From assembly GCF_032362555.1 (NCBI RefSeq), contig NC_083516.1, positions 4,055,001 through 4,119,000 of the forward strand: a stretch of DNA of 64,000 bases, in the 5' to 3' direction. The DNA comes from Amyelois transitella (Eukaryota > Arthropoda > Insecta > Lepidoptera > Pyralidae). A program made the translations under genes and the position numbers. Positions 33,167 to 46,700 of this stretch are shown here, one piece after another (position 1 is the stretch's first letter; each line of letters starts with the position of its first letter). The notes under the pieces are model-generated. The model was not told where the DNA came from, ran no database searches, and saw only the letters and a list, made by a program, of their open reading frames with translations.

Positions 33167-34365
33167 TCTAAACTTAGTTATTGATGAACTTGACTTGAAC
33201 TTTTCATATACTATAATATTTTAGTTAATTGATGCGAACAGCTGGAATAATAGATTTGATTCTGATTGATATAAGAAGATGCAAGTTCGCTTATAATGTA
33301 TTTATTTTAAAATTACAAATGCAAAACCTATGCAGTGCAAAATTAAACAAGAGCAAATAAATTGTATTAAAAGACCATAGAAATTGTAATAAAGTGTATA
33401 AATCACAGATTTGTTACTTTCAAATGGTAATATTCCTTTCAATTTCAACTGAGTACAAAACAGAGACAATTTAATATTTGACTTGACATTGACAACCAAT
33501 TTCATCCATAAACATAAACACATACCTAAGCGTGTAGCCGGAGATTTTTTTTTTTATTTATTTCATTATTCGACTCGAACGCCACCAAAGGGAAGATTTT
33601 CCGCCAGAATAGGTGTTATGCCTAGGGAACTGCGGCTCCGACGATGTTGACTCGGAGGTTGTATGTATGCTCCAATCCGTGAAATATTTGCTTGCGCGAT
33701 TAAGATTCTTCGTTGCTATTGGCTGAGTGCGTCAATTACTTTGCGATGTTTGATAGTAGTTGGTGTATGACGTTAGTAATGTCACCATAGTACATACTAA
33801 TAATATAATATTACACAGACCACATACAATAAATATAATACTTCATATAATAGCTTGAATAATATGAATATTTTTATGCTAAGTTATGAAGAGATACATG
33901 GCCGAAAATATGGCGGCGTAAGTAGCCAATAGGGGCGTGCTTCACTAGCGCCATGCGCATACATCTGAACTACAGTGTCCTGAGCCTGTAATACTATTCG
34001 ATATTCAGACTCGTCGACTCGACAGTAAGTCTCGTCGAGTCCGGTCTTGCAGTTTGGTTGGGATCTATTGTGTTACTCATGTTATACTGCTTATGTTAAG
34101 ACTAAAACAGTCTTAATATCGAATAGTCTAATAGTGGCTTTATTTGTTAATCATCTGTGGACAGACAGACGGACAGCAAATAAGAATGACAGATTATGAT
34201 CTATCAAATCGATGGGAGATAAATTTTATCAAACGGCTTTAGATTAAGATTTCTAGATCAAACTTCATTGATTCAGTCTTAATATTCCAGCATTTAATTG
34301 CAATTTGCATATAAACCAGACTATAATATGATGTGAACTTGCATGATAGAAAATATTTGTCGGTT
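33167..34365. other. Divergent upstream region of METTL16 and XPO6
   Basis: About 1.2 kb between the two start codons. It includes a copy of a dispersed repeat (33553-33715, family F). A patch at about 33895-33965 has an ATGGCGGCG (YY1-like) word, a GCCAATAGG box and CGCCATGCGCAT, which looks promoter-like. Confidence 0.5.
33553..33715 (+). repeat. Dispersed repeat, family F, copy 1
   Basis: AGGTGTTATGCCTAGG, GCTCCGACGATGTTGA, TCGGAGGTTGTATGTATGCT, CCAATCCGTG and TTGCTTGCGCGATT appear in the same order, reversed, at 57355-57490 in another intergenic region. Confidence 0.7.
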
Positions 34366-37300
34366 ATGGTATGTACGCAAATTATAATTTTTATCACTAC
34401 AAACAAAATTTGTCCTGGTTTAGCATACTATTGAAAGTATAATTAAAAAAAATTTAATGAAGTATTTACATTTTATATTATTTTTACAGGGTGATATAGA
34501 TGTAAATGAGGCCTTGGCCTCTTTGGAGGTATTGATGTCCGAATTCTTTGCGCCAACCACAACCAATTACAGAAAAAGAGAAATAGAAAGCATGCTAGAA
34601 AATTTTTCTAACAGGAGAGACTCTTGGAAACATTGTTTGCTATTTCTCCAGAAATCCCAAAACCAGTATGTGCTCATGTTCACACTGACAACTTTAGAGG
34701 TAAGGTAATTTAATTTTTTATAGTAGTTTACTTTTTCGCCATAAATGCTATTTTATTATATTTATCACCAAAATATTCTATCCCTGCAAGGGATTTACAA
34801 GTGACTTTATGTATGTAATTATATGTTTGATATTCTGAATTATGTTAGTGGAACAACAAGAATGTGTTGTAATTTTTTAAAACAAACTTGATAAAATTAA
34901 TTTGTTTAAATTCTTTGCTATTGGAGATGTATATTTGATCAGTCCTTAATTCAATTGTGTAACATAAAGTTTTATGATATTTTTCAGAACATCATCAATA
35001 GACAATGGATAAGTTTATCAACCAATGAAAAAACTGAGATAAGGTTAACACTATGGAATGAGTTGATTTCTAAGCATGAAATGATGGTCTACTTTATACG
35101 TAACAAACTGGCTGCTCTCATGGTATCAATTGCAAGATATGATTGGCCTGACCAGTATTCTGACTTTTTTAATAACATAGTTGAAGTAAGTTCTTGTTTT
35201 TACTTTATAATAGACAATATAGGTATTTAAGGCAGGAGCTGCTTTATAAGATATTCTGACTGATTAAATCATGTTTTTACGCAGATTTTAGCAATAAAAT
35301 CAATTTTATTATAAAAATACCTACTTCTAATACTCTGTCATCTCTGCATGTTTTTGGTTGCACCCTCCACTGAAGTGATTCCCAAGTAGTTATCAGGTTT
35401 CTGTAAGTCATGGCTGTACCAACATAGGTGGCTCTCCTGCAATTCGTCTGAATCTGCAGATATGGGAGTTTCACACGCAGTCTTTCCATGATACTTTACA
35501 CATCCAGCACAGCATGTTAATTTCTGTGATACCAACTTTTAATTATAAGTTTAAAAAATTGTCTATTGTATTCTTTTCAGCTTATAAATTGCAATGGACA
35601 TCATTGTATATTAGGGTTGGTGCTAGCACAGGCCGCCAGTGAGGAACTGGGTGCTGCCCGTGATACAGGTGTGTTGCTGCCTTCACAACGGAGGAGCGAG
35701 CTGGAGAGACTCATGCTGAAGGGCATGCCTCAATTGTTGGCAGCACTTAGTGGTAAATTATTATGTATAAAGTCAAAAAAATTGGAAACCTTAGCTTGTA
35801 ACAATAAAGAAAAATTGTTTTACTAAAAGCTGTCACATGACGAAGTATTTTTTTTACAATGTTTAGCATTTATATATTTAAAATAAAGAAAGATTATTTC
35901 AAATGAAATTCTTATATTATCTTTTAGGGATTTTAGAGAAAAATGCTCAAGAAGGGCAATCAAATCCGCCTCCATCGCCCACTAGTGGGATACCGCAGAT
36001 GTCGGCCCTTCCAGACCTACTGGCAAGTGCTACAGAAGACCAGGCAGCAAGAAATGTGGACAAGTAAGAATTTATTAAATTCATCTAATTATGCTGTGGT
36101 TAGAATTTATTGTACATTTTTAGTGTGATTTGCTTCTTTTAGATTTTTATCAAGAAGTTTGTTTTGCTTGAATTATTATGTGATTATGGGTATCCTGCCT
36201 TCTCGCCGAAAATTGTTTAGCGGATTATCACTTGCCAACCAACGGTTCGCCTGATTTTCACTTTGACAACTAACGATTGTCAAATTTTTGTATGATAACG
36301 TTTCATTTGGTAGAATTATTGTTAAGCTCATTATTATAATGACAGAACACGTTTCGGGCACTTATCATTTATCAAATCCTTCACTAGGCCAGACAACTTT
36401 TAGACGAATAACGTTTCGTCTGTGTAACAGTACCTTTTTCGTACATTTATATTATGATATAAAATAAACTAATTTCGACATGCAATTTTTATTAAAGAAT
36501 TACAAAAAAAAAATTAACCCTTTAAATTAGCAGCAATGCACATTAATAATTTTCATGTGAATATGAAGATTTGGGTTCAAGAATTCTGTTGATTCTTTCG
36601 TCTTTGTCTAAGTATTTTTTTTTTTCTTAGGTTCTGGTGGGGCACCTGTTAATATATTTTCTATTTCCCCCTCGTTGGCAACGGTTTCCTTTATTAACGT
36701 AGTTGAGGTGAAATCGAAAGAAATCGGTTAGGTTAGGTTAGAACTGCGACCAGAACCGAATCGCTTTTGTTTCACTACACAGGGCACTTGAATATTAGCT
36801 ACAGTAGAAAAATAATTATGGAAAAAAAAACAATAATATATTATTTGGTAAACAATACATTAAATTAAATGAATATTACTCTAACTGAAACGTTCGCTAC
36901 TTGAAAGTTGGCCTTGTGAAAAGTGTCATTATAAAAGCCAGACCAAACGTACAGTTGGCAATAGTTAAGTTGGGAAATGAAACAAAATTAAGTGATATAG
37001 TTGGCAAATGATTATTCCGCGAAATAAAATTCTGCGAAACGTTGATTGGCAAGTGATGATCTGCCAAACGATTTTCGGCGAAAAGGCAGAGAACTGTGAT
37101 TATGATAAGAAAAGAAAACTCTTCATAATGATGTTTGTTCAGTTTTACACACAAGCTGTATTGATAATAACAACTGTGAGTTGTGGTTGTTTTTAATTTA
37201 TATAAATATATTGTATTTAACAGAATTTATAGGATATAGGAAAATCATCAACCTTAAATAATTAAAATCATCTTCTATATATATAAAAGCAGATTGATAG

Positions 37301-40300
37301 TATAAAAGAAAGGGTGACATCAATGCGCAGCCTAAACCATATAATCTAAAAACTTGACATTTGGACATCAGCTTACTTTACCACGTAGTGATAAGATAAG
37401 AAAGGAATTTCCTAAAGGGGTTGAAAAGGTGGTAAAATATTGAATGTAAAAAAAAAACATTTTGACTGATCAACTTAAAATTCAGCATGAATGCATTTTG
37501 GCAAAAATAATTAAAAGTGTGTCTTGGGGTTTTAGAAAATTTGAATTTTACATGGGTAAAAAAGGAGTTCAAAAAAACCAAGTTGACTTATGTATCATCA
37601 CAGGACTGAAACCAAAATAGCTTAGAATCTAACTAATATTTGAAATATGTATTAATTAAACAAAAATATGAATTAAGGGATTCAGGAATTTTAGAAAATT
37701 TGCTGTTTTTGTGAATACAATGAGAACTTGCTCCATGGTGGAATGTGATCACAAAAACAGATTAATGAAATAAACTTTTATTTATATCCCTTTGGGCAAT
37801 GTCAGAAAAAACATTACTCTGAGTGGGTCAGTTTCACAGAGTGCTAGATAAATACATACATATCATCACGTCTATATCCCTTACGGGGTAGACAGAGCCA
37901 ACAGTCTTGAAAAGACTGAAAGGCCACGTTCAGCTATATGGCTTAATAGAATTGAGATTCAAATAGTGACAGGTTGCTAGCCTGTTGCCTAAAAAAGAAT
38001 CCCAAGTTTGTAAGCCTATCCCTTAGTCGCCTTTTACGACATCCATGGGAAAGAGGTGGAGTGGTCCTATTCTTTTTTGTATTGGTGCCGGGAACCACAC
38101 GGCATCTGTGAAAAAAAACCTACCATGCTACAAACCTCTTTTTTAAAGTGTTTTAAATATTTTGTTTTGTAGAGCCCTTAACGCGGAAATAGTAGTGAAG
38201 TGCCTGACAACACTGCAGCACCTGTTCTCGTGGCTGCCGCTGTCATCGCACGTGCCGCCGTCACTCGTCACCACCGTGTTCTTCTGGGGCAGCATCGCCA
38301 CACAATCACATGTATGTGGACATTTATGCATTGAATCTGGTTAAAAAGTATTCTGATACAATTCCATTCGGTATGAATCAACCTCAGTAATTTTATTAAA
38401 CCTGAAATTAGTTATGGTTAAAGAAGTTGTATTCTCATGAAAGAATCTTCAAATTCACTTGTAATGAGAACTTACAAATTAAGGACGGATGCGTAAATAA
38501 GATTATATTTAGACTTTTGTAGGTATTTTATTAATTTAATATTGTTTTAAAGCTTTTTGAAAGTAGTTAATGTTTGCAGTCTTTTAAGAAATCTTAAAGT
38601 TATTTATTGTACAGCTGAGCTCTTTCGTGAATGATGATGAAGTTTGATTTGCCATAATTTTTTCTGGGTACCTATGTGTAAGCTGATGTCATTAGCACGC
38701 CCGAGTTTAATTTTTTGATATTGCTTTTTCTTTGTAAAAGCTATTTCAGAGTGAATATCTTTATTAATCTGTGCCCGCGACATCGTCCGCGTGAAATAGT
38801 TATTCGCGAAAACAAATGAGCCATCTGCGCGTCTGAGCCGCGCGGCATGGTATCTCGCAGAGTTACACCTCCCTCTCCGCGTCGCTCGCAAGCAACGCCT
38901 CTCCTTGCAGCGTCATGATTTGCGGTGCGGGTAAATTTTATATCGGTGTTATTTTAAAATTGTAATATCTTCTAAGATGTTCATTGAAATTAAGTGTTGT
39001 CAAACACAATTTTGTTCACAAATAAATACTCTTAATCAACAACACAATTTTTGGATAAAGATTAATATTATTACGTTGATAAAAATCTTAACAAATAATG
39101 CATTAATTTCGACCATATATGAGTACCATAAAAACGGTTCTAGTGAGCTAATTTTAAAAGATAGACATATACTGTCGCGGACATTTTTTAGATCATTTAA
39201 AGAGGAATAATCCTTTCATACTTATATTTTTGGTATCTTGAACCGTTTTCGCAGCGCACGCAACGGTCAATGATGAATAATTTTCCCAGTTTTTGTCACA
39301 TTTACCATTATTTCTTCGGTCCTAATAGTTGCAGCGTGATGTTATAATTATAGCCTAAAGCGATAAATGTTCTATTCAACACAAAAATATTTTTTTCAAT
39401 TCGAACTTGTAGTTCCTGAGATTAGCGCGTTCAAACAAACAAACAAACTCTTCAGCTTTATAATATTAGTATAGATATATATTTTTGTAAATAAACATAT
39501 GATTGTCTAACGTTCATAATTTTTGCTTTACTATAAACTATTTTGCTTGGTTTTATATAATGTAAATGAAACAGCGATTTTCTTAGTTTATTATGAGAAA
39601 TTTGTATTAATTTTAAGTTGGTTTTGGCAGCTGTTCCCCAGACTTCAATTATATAATCTATGTGTGGCTTTACAAAGTATATATTTAGAAATGCTTTTAC
39701 TAGGTAGGTCTGATAACGACGGCGAGCCTTGATTTTTTTGTCTATGTGATGTATCCAGATAAGATGAGAATCGTTTTACTTTTTGTATTTCGTTTGCGAT
39801 TTGATATATCAAAAGGTATTACTATTATTTTATGTATCTTCGATAAACTCTTTACATATAGGTATATTTCAGTTATCTCGTTCTTACAATTACAAGTACA
39901 TATTATAATAGAGTTCAACATTTCAGAGCTCTGAAGCGGCGTTGGCGGGGCTGGGCGGCGTATGCGAGCTGCTGTACCGGCGATACGCGCCGCCGTCGTC
40001 GGCGACCACCGCGCTGCGACTGCACCACTGCGCGCTGCGGCTGCTGCGGCACCTCACGCACAACCCCCACCACATGCTGCAAGCGCACCACGAGTCAGTG
40101 TCGCATTTTAACCGGACACTTTATCGACCACAGACGCTTTGCACATTTTATTTTTATTACTTATTGTAATTTTTTTTTTCTTTCAGTTACCTCAACAAGT
40201 TAGCAGAATTACTGAAACTATTTGTATCTTTGCATTTCAAGAGGCTCGAGGCCGAGCCAGAATTCGATGCAATCGAATTTCTTTCTTATCTATTCCAGTA

Positions 40301-40760
40301 TACATTCCAGGTGATCATAAAACTTAAATAAAATTGCGCTTGTTTTATTTATTTTTACAAGTTATATTTAAATAACGAACATATATTTCAGGTACCTACG
40401 TGTGAAATATTTGTTAACTGCTTAGATATATGGACACAGTTTATTGATATTTTGAAGCCTGAAGATACACCAAAGTAAGTAAAACAGATTTCTTAACTGA
40501 AAAACAATTACACAAAAATCACTATAGACGGCCTCTGTGGCGCAGCGGTCTTATGCTTGTCTGTGACACCGGGGGTCACGGGTTCAAATCCCGGCCAGGG
40601 CATGATGAGAAAAGAACTTTTTCTGATTGGCCTGGGTCTTGGATGTTTATCTATATAAGTATATAAATATTTATTATAAAATATAGTATCGTTGAGTTAG
40701 TATCTCGTAACACAAGTCTCGAACTTACTTCGAGGCTAACTCAATCAGTGTAATTTGTCC

Positions 40761-40791
<31 letters not shown>

Positions 40792-43700
40792 GAAAAAAAA
40801 AAAGAAAAAAAAAAAAGAATGTCTATCCAACAAGGTTGGGTTAGCTACCTATTCCTACTGTTTATTTCTTTATTGTACAAACCGTAAACAATGTTGATAC
40901 AATGGGCGGACTTAATGCTAAATGCATTATCTGACAATGAACCATTGGGTAAGACAGAGAAATTAAGTACCTTGTAGTTATTATGTACCTTCATATATAT
41001 GAATGTAATAAACTACACACTTATACATACATATATATGTATATTATACACACACACACACGCACTTACTAATATATATATTAATAGTTATAGGCTAGTT
41101 AACTAATAATTAAATTGATACATTGAATGTATATTTCCTTTTGTATTAAGCTTAAGAAATCAAAAGGAAGGCTTAGAAAATTTTATAATTTAAAGTGCGA
41201 GATTAATCTAGGAACCCCAAGTTTTAAATCGGTTTAGTAAGATAAATGTAGAAAGATGCCAATAGCTACTTAATTTATTTTAGTTACTTAATTTAGAACG
41301 ACTGAATTTATCCCGTAAGCGTTATCCCTTACGGGGTAAAATTCAAACTTTATAAACGTGATTTATGTATGCTGATTGTAGATATTGGGAGGCGCTACAA
41401 GCGCTGGTGACGGGCGTGCTCAACAAGATACAGTTCCAGCACAACAAGGCGCAGCTGCAACATCTTGACAACGAAGTGTGTGATGACGATGTGCGTGATT
41501 ATCTTATTTTTCTTTTTGATACACTGATTTTTTTTTCACTGTCGTGTGGTTCCCGGCACCAATACAAAAAAGAATAGAACCACTCCATCTCTTTCCCATG
41601 GATGTCGTAAAAGGCGACTAAGGGATAGGCTTACAAACTTGGGATTCATTTTTAGGCGATGGGCTAGCAACCTGTCACTAATTGAATCTCAATTCTATCA
41701 TTAAGCCAAATAGATGAACGTGGCCATTCAGTCTTTTCAAGCCTGTTGGCTCTGTCTACCCCGCAAGGAATATAGACGTGACCGTGTGTATGTATGTGTA
41801 TTTTTTTTTTTCACTGAATTCATGTCATGTAGCATTTAGATAATTGAACTGACGCCCGATCTTAATATTCGATCCCAATCCACAGATTGAAATCAATCTT
41901 ATATCGATTCCAATCTCTATCTCGATATGAAATTAAATGAGTAAAATTATAATATTTTTGGTAGAACATGCCAGTTTTGTTGGTTTTTTAAACATTAGCT
42001 GTAAAATTTTTGTTTTTTTTTCAGGGTGAAACTGAATGGCACACATTTCTCAAGCATTGTATTGAATGCATAGCTCGCGTGGCGGATTTAGCTCCATTGG
42101 ATGTTTTTACGTCGGTGGTGAGTATTTTTTCTTAACTTTGTCAAGAAACAGTCCATGAATCGGTTTAACAGTCAAGGTGATGCAATTCATCTTTCTTCAC
42201 ACCGAATTTTATGCCGAATATTGTAGTAAAGAGTTTTATCATATCATCAGTTGGAGCGGTGGCAGTGTCTAGCGGGAGTCTACGCTCGAGCGGCGACGCG
42301 TTCCGGCGGCGCAGCACCCGAAGCCGACCGCCTGCTCGCCGCGCTGCTTGACCTGGCCACGCTCACCCGGCTGCTGGGCAGACTCGCGCCTGCTCTCATG
42401 GCGGGTAATGCTGTGTGCTACTGTACCTAATGATGTCCATTGCCACTGACAGCTTCTGCGTTTGGATATAGAAGTCGGAGGTTGAATTTATGCTCGGAAC
42501 CGTAGAAATTTCGCTTGAATGGTTTATAATTTTGGTGTTGAGATGTTGCCAAAGCAACTCTTAGTTATTGACATTACACGTTTCCAGAGCCGGAGCCTCG
42601 ACGGCGCGGCGGCGTGGCGGCGGGCGGCGCGCTGGTGGAGCGCGTGCTGTGCGCGCTGGGCGCGGCGGCGGGCGCGCGGCCGCACCGCGCCGCGCACTGC
42701 CACGCGCATGCGCGCGCGCTCGTCATGGTGTGAGTATACAGATAAGGCCCGACTGAGACCGATTAAAATTTTTTATCTTAGGCGAGACCGAAAGAAATAC
42801 ATGCAATATACACAACATAATATGGCTTGGAAATTCAAGAGTCATTTTATAACCTCCCAAACTTATTAATTTTATATTATTGGAATAAATCGTGTTCTTT
42901 TCGCAATATTTTATAGTCGATCACTAATTTATCGACGAAGGTTTTTCATGCAACAATAAAATGTTTTCTCCCCCTATGGTCAGGCACGCGGAGATGTTCG
43001 CGTGCATGGGCGCGTGGAGCTGCTACGCGGGCGAGTGCGGCGTGCCCGTGCCCGCCATGGAGGGGCTCTTCGCGTCCGCCGTGCCCTTCCTCACGCCGCA
43101 CGACTCGCCCGTTTGTATACCTCTATATTGATTGCTATTTATTAGAATAAGTGAAAACAGAGAGTGCAGTGAGTACGTTAGTTTATTTTATTTAGATAAA
43201 ATCTTAGATACACATAAGACATGACAGAGCAGATGACAGAAGAGAATAATTAGTTCTTATTTTTAATCTACTTGACACAATATACAATGGCCAGGGTGTT
43301 CGTTATTGATATTGAAACCATGAAGGTTTAACACCCCCCCGCAATGCGAACATCCCGTATATTAAACAAACATATATAAAATAGTTAAAGACAATATCAA
43401 AGTTTAAAAAATAAATCTTTACAGTACACACATCAATAACAAAATAACACCAAAGCAATATATAATAGAAACACAATTAACACTCTAACCTAAACCTAAA
43501 GAATTAGAACATTTTATGTGTTTAGGCTTCGGCAACGGTTTTGTTAAAATGTCGGCAATCATTGATTGGGTTGGAACAAATTTAAGTTCGAACTCATGCC
43601 GTGATATTGCGTCTCGAATAAAGTGGTGTTTAATGTCGATATGTTTTGTGCGTGCATGATATGTGTTGTTATGAGCTAATTTAATGGAACTTTGATTGTC

Positions 43701-46700
43701 TGTATGAATGACTATGGGATGAGAATGGATGGCAAAGACATCAGTTATGAGAGTTTTGAGATAAATAGCTTCTTTGCAAGCATCCGCCAGAGCCATATAT
43801 TCAGCTTCTGTAGTGGAAAGCGCTATTGTACGCTGCTTGCGAGCTTCCCATGAAATAGGACCTCCACTCATCAAAAAAACGTAACCTGTAAATGACCTAC
43901 GATCCACAAGATTGTTTCCATAGTCTGCATCTACATAACAAACAGGATAAAATGTGTCTGTCTTCTTATAACTAAGTTTTAGATTTTTAGTACCTTTCAA
44001 ATATCGAAGAATACGTTTAGCGGCCTTCCAGTGTACCCCCCCGTAATGTGCATTGAACTGGGAAAGGTATGAGACTGAGTGAGCTATATCAGGTCTCGTA
44101 CATATGGCAATGTACATTAAAGAGCCGATAAGTTCTTGAAAGGGAACTTGAACTTTTTCTTCCTCTTTTTCAGGTAAAGTTAGTTTTACACCTGGTTCCA
44201 GTGGTGTTGTGACAGAAATTGCTTCAATCATATTATATTTTTCTAAAAGCTTTTCAATATATTTGGTTTGATCTAAAGTTATAGAGCCTTTTTCTTGTAT
44301 AACTCTCATACCAAGACAATCTTTTAGATTACCAAGATCTTTTATAATAAATTGTTTCTTAAGTTCATTTTGAAAACAATATTTGAGATTATCATTAGTA
44401 CTTACAATGAAAAAATCATCAACAAATACAGCTATCAAAAGTAGATCATTACCATCACGCTTGTAGTAAAGGCAATGTTCATTTGCTGTTTGTGTAAGCG
44501 ACATTTTACGCATTGCTTCACAAACTTTTATGTTCCACTGTCGTGGAGCCTGTTTAAGACCGTAAATGGCTTTCTTGAGAAGACACACTTTTTCCTTAGG
44601 ATTATTGGAGAATCCGTCAGGTTGCTCCATATAAATTTCTTCTTCAAGATCACCATTAAGAAAAGCTGTTTCCACATCTAAGTGATCAACTTTCAGTCCA
44701 TGATGTGCAGCAAAAGCTATTAAAAGACGAACTGATGACAATCGGGCTACAGGAGAAAATGTTTCGCCATAATCTACCCCTGCTACTTGTGTAAAGCCTT
44801 TAGCAACTAACCTTGCTTTGTATTTAGTGACGTTACCACTTGTATCCTTTTTAATTTTGAAGACCCATTTGCATTTTGTTGTTTTTCTACCAACAGGCCT
44901 GTCAACGAGAATCCATGTCCCATGTTTCGTCAGAGAATCATATTCAGCCTTCATGGCTTCTAACCACTTTTCTTTACATGGGTGTTCAGTAACTTCCTTA
45001 TAACATTCTGGTTCTTCTTCAGATGTAAGATATATATTTTCACTGAATCTCTCAGGAGGACGTCTTGACCGAGTAGGATACCTCCTAATTGACTCAGGAA
45101 CTTGTTCATCAGACTCAGGAGAAGAATTTACAGGAGTAACAAATTCTTCCGTGTACTCTGATGATGACAGCTGTGGAGTTTCTGAACTAACTGGCTGAAG
45201 TTCTTCCTCTAAAACTGGATGTTGGTCAACTAAAGGTAGTTGCTCGTCAACTAAAGGAACAAGAACATCTTCTGCTTTTGAAGTAGGTAACTCTTCATCG
45301 TTGTACATTTTGTCTTCCAAGAAGACAACATCTCTCGCACTTATTATAACGCGCGGATTCTTTGGATTTATAAGGCGATATCCTCTACTTTCCGCACAAT
45401 ATCCTACGAAAATGCATGATTGGGTTTTTGATTCCAGCTTTGTACGCTTTTCTTTAGGCACGAGAACATGGGCTACGCATCCAAACACTTTGAGATGAGA
45501 AAGATCTACCTTCCGTTTAGTCCATAGTTCTTCTGGAATTTTGTTATTTAAAGATTGCGTAGGAACACGATTCTTTAAATATATTGCTGTATTGACAGCT
45601 TCACCCCAATATGCTAAAGGTAGTTTGGAGTCTTTAAGCATTGATCTAGCTTTCTCGATTATAGTCCTGTTAGCACGCTCTGAGATACCGTTCTGTTGAG
45701 GAGTGTACGGTATCGTTGTTTGGTGAATTATACCGTTCTCCTTCAGAAAAGCCGTCATCTCCTTATTAACGTATTCGCGACCGTTATCTGAACGCAGAAC
45801 TTTTATTCGCTCACCAGTTTGATTTTCTACCAAATGCTTAAACTCTACAAACTTTGTAAAAACATCAGCTTTTGATTTTAAAAGATATCCAAAAGTTTTG
45901 CGACTAAAATCGTCTGTAAAAGTAAGTAAGTAAAGAGCCCCACCCCATGAGTGCGTACTCATAGGTCCACATAAGTCCGAATGAATTAATTGCAAGACTT
46001 TGCTTGATTTGCTCTTAGACTTCTTTGGAAAAGGTATTTTCGCAAGTTTTCCTTGTAAACATGGAATACACGTTTTATTATACAAACCAGAATAATCTAT
46101 TCCTATACACTTCTTTTTCAAGATATGCATACTTTTCTGATTAAGATGACCAAGTCGTCTATGCCAGAGCATAGCAGACTCCTTGGTAGGTGTATAAAAA
46201 ACATGCGAACTTTTTGTATCGAGTCTATACATACCTTTATGATACGAGACCCTGTTGCAATGACATTTCCTGTCACTTGACATCCGCCTCTCTGAATTAT
46301 TTGTGCCCCATTATTTGTAAATAAAATATCGAAACCCTTTTTAACCATACTGCTAACGGATAGCAAATTTGTGGCTAGACCAGGAATGTACAAAACATCG
46401 CTAATGTTACTTACGCTATCGGAAACTTGGCAGCTTACATCACCTTTACCTTGACTTAATAGCTGCTCCTTATTTGCAACTATAATCGGTGAAATGTGGC
46501 GATGCATATTCACAAACCAATCTTTTCTATTGGACATATGGGAGGACGCTCCAGAATCTATGTACCAATCTTGTGAACCTGTGGGAAGAGCATTAGTGAA
46601 ACAAGATGAAAGTGTAAATTTTGAAGTGTAATTTGAACAATCTTGTGAAATAAAATTTGAACTGTTTGTTGCCGAATTATTCTTTTTGCTTTTATTTCTA

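Noticed and set aside
33895-33918. ATGGCCGAAAATATGGCGGC followed by GTAAGT as the XPO6 first exon
   Set aside because: Attractive N-terminus and donor, but joining it to 34490 shifts the frame into a stop; the ATG|GTATGT at 34366 keeps phase.
40527-40600. tRNA gene at 40.5 kb
   Set aside because: A and B boxes are present but the acceptor stem does not pair and a SINE body plus poly(A) follows.
41019-41065. AT/AC microsatellite
   Set aside because: A simple TATATG and CACACA tract, ordinary for this genome.
42519-42869. 116-codon Arg/Ala-rich frames near 42.6 kb
   Set aside because: Shadows of XPO6 exon 42588-42729, whose real frame is PEPRRRGGVAAGG...VMV.
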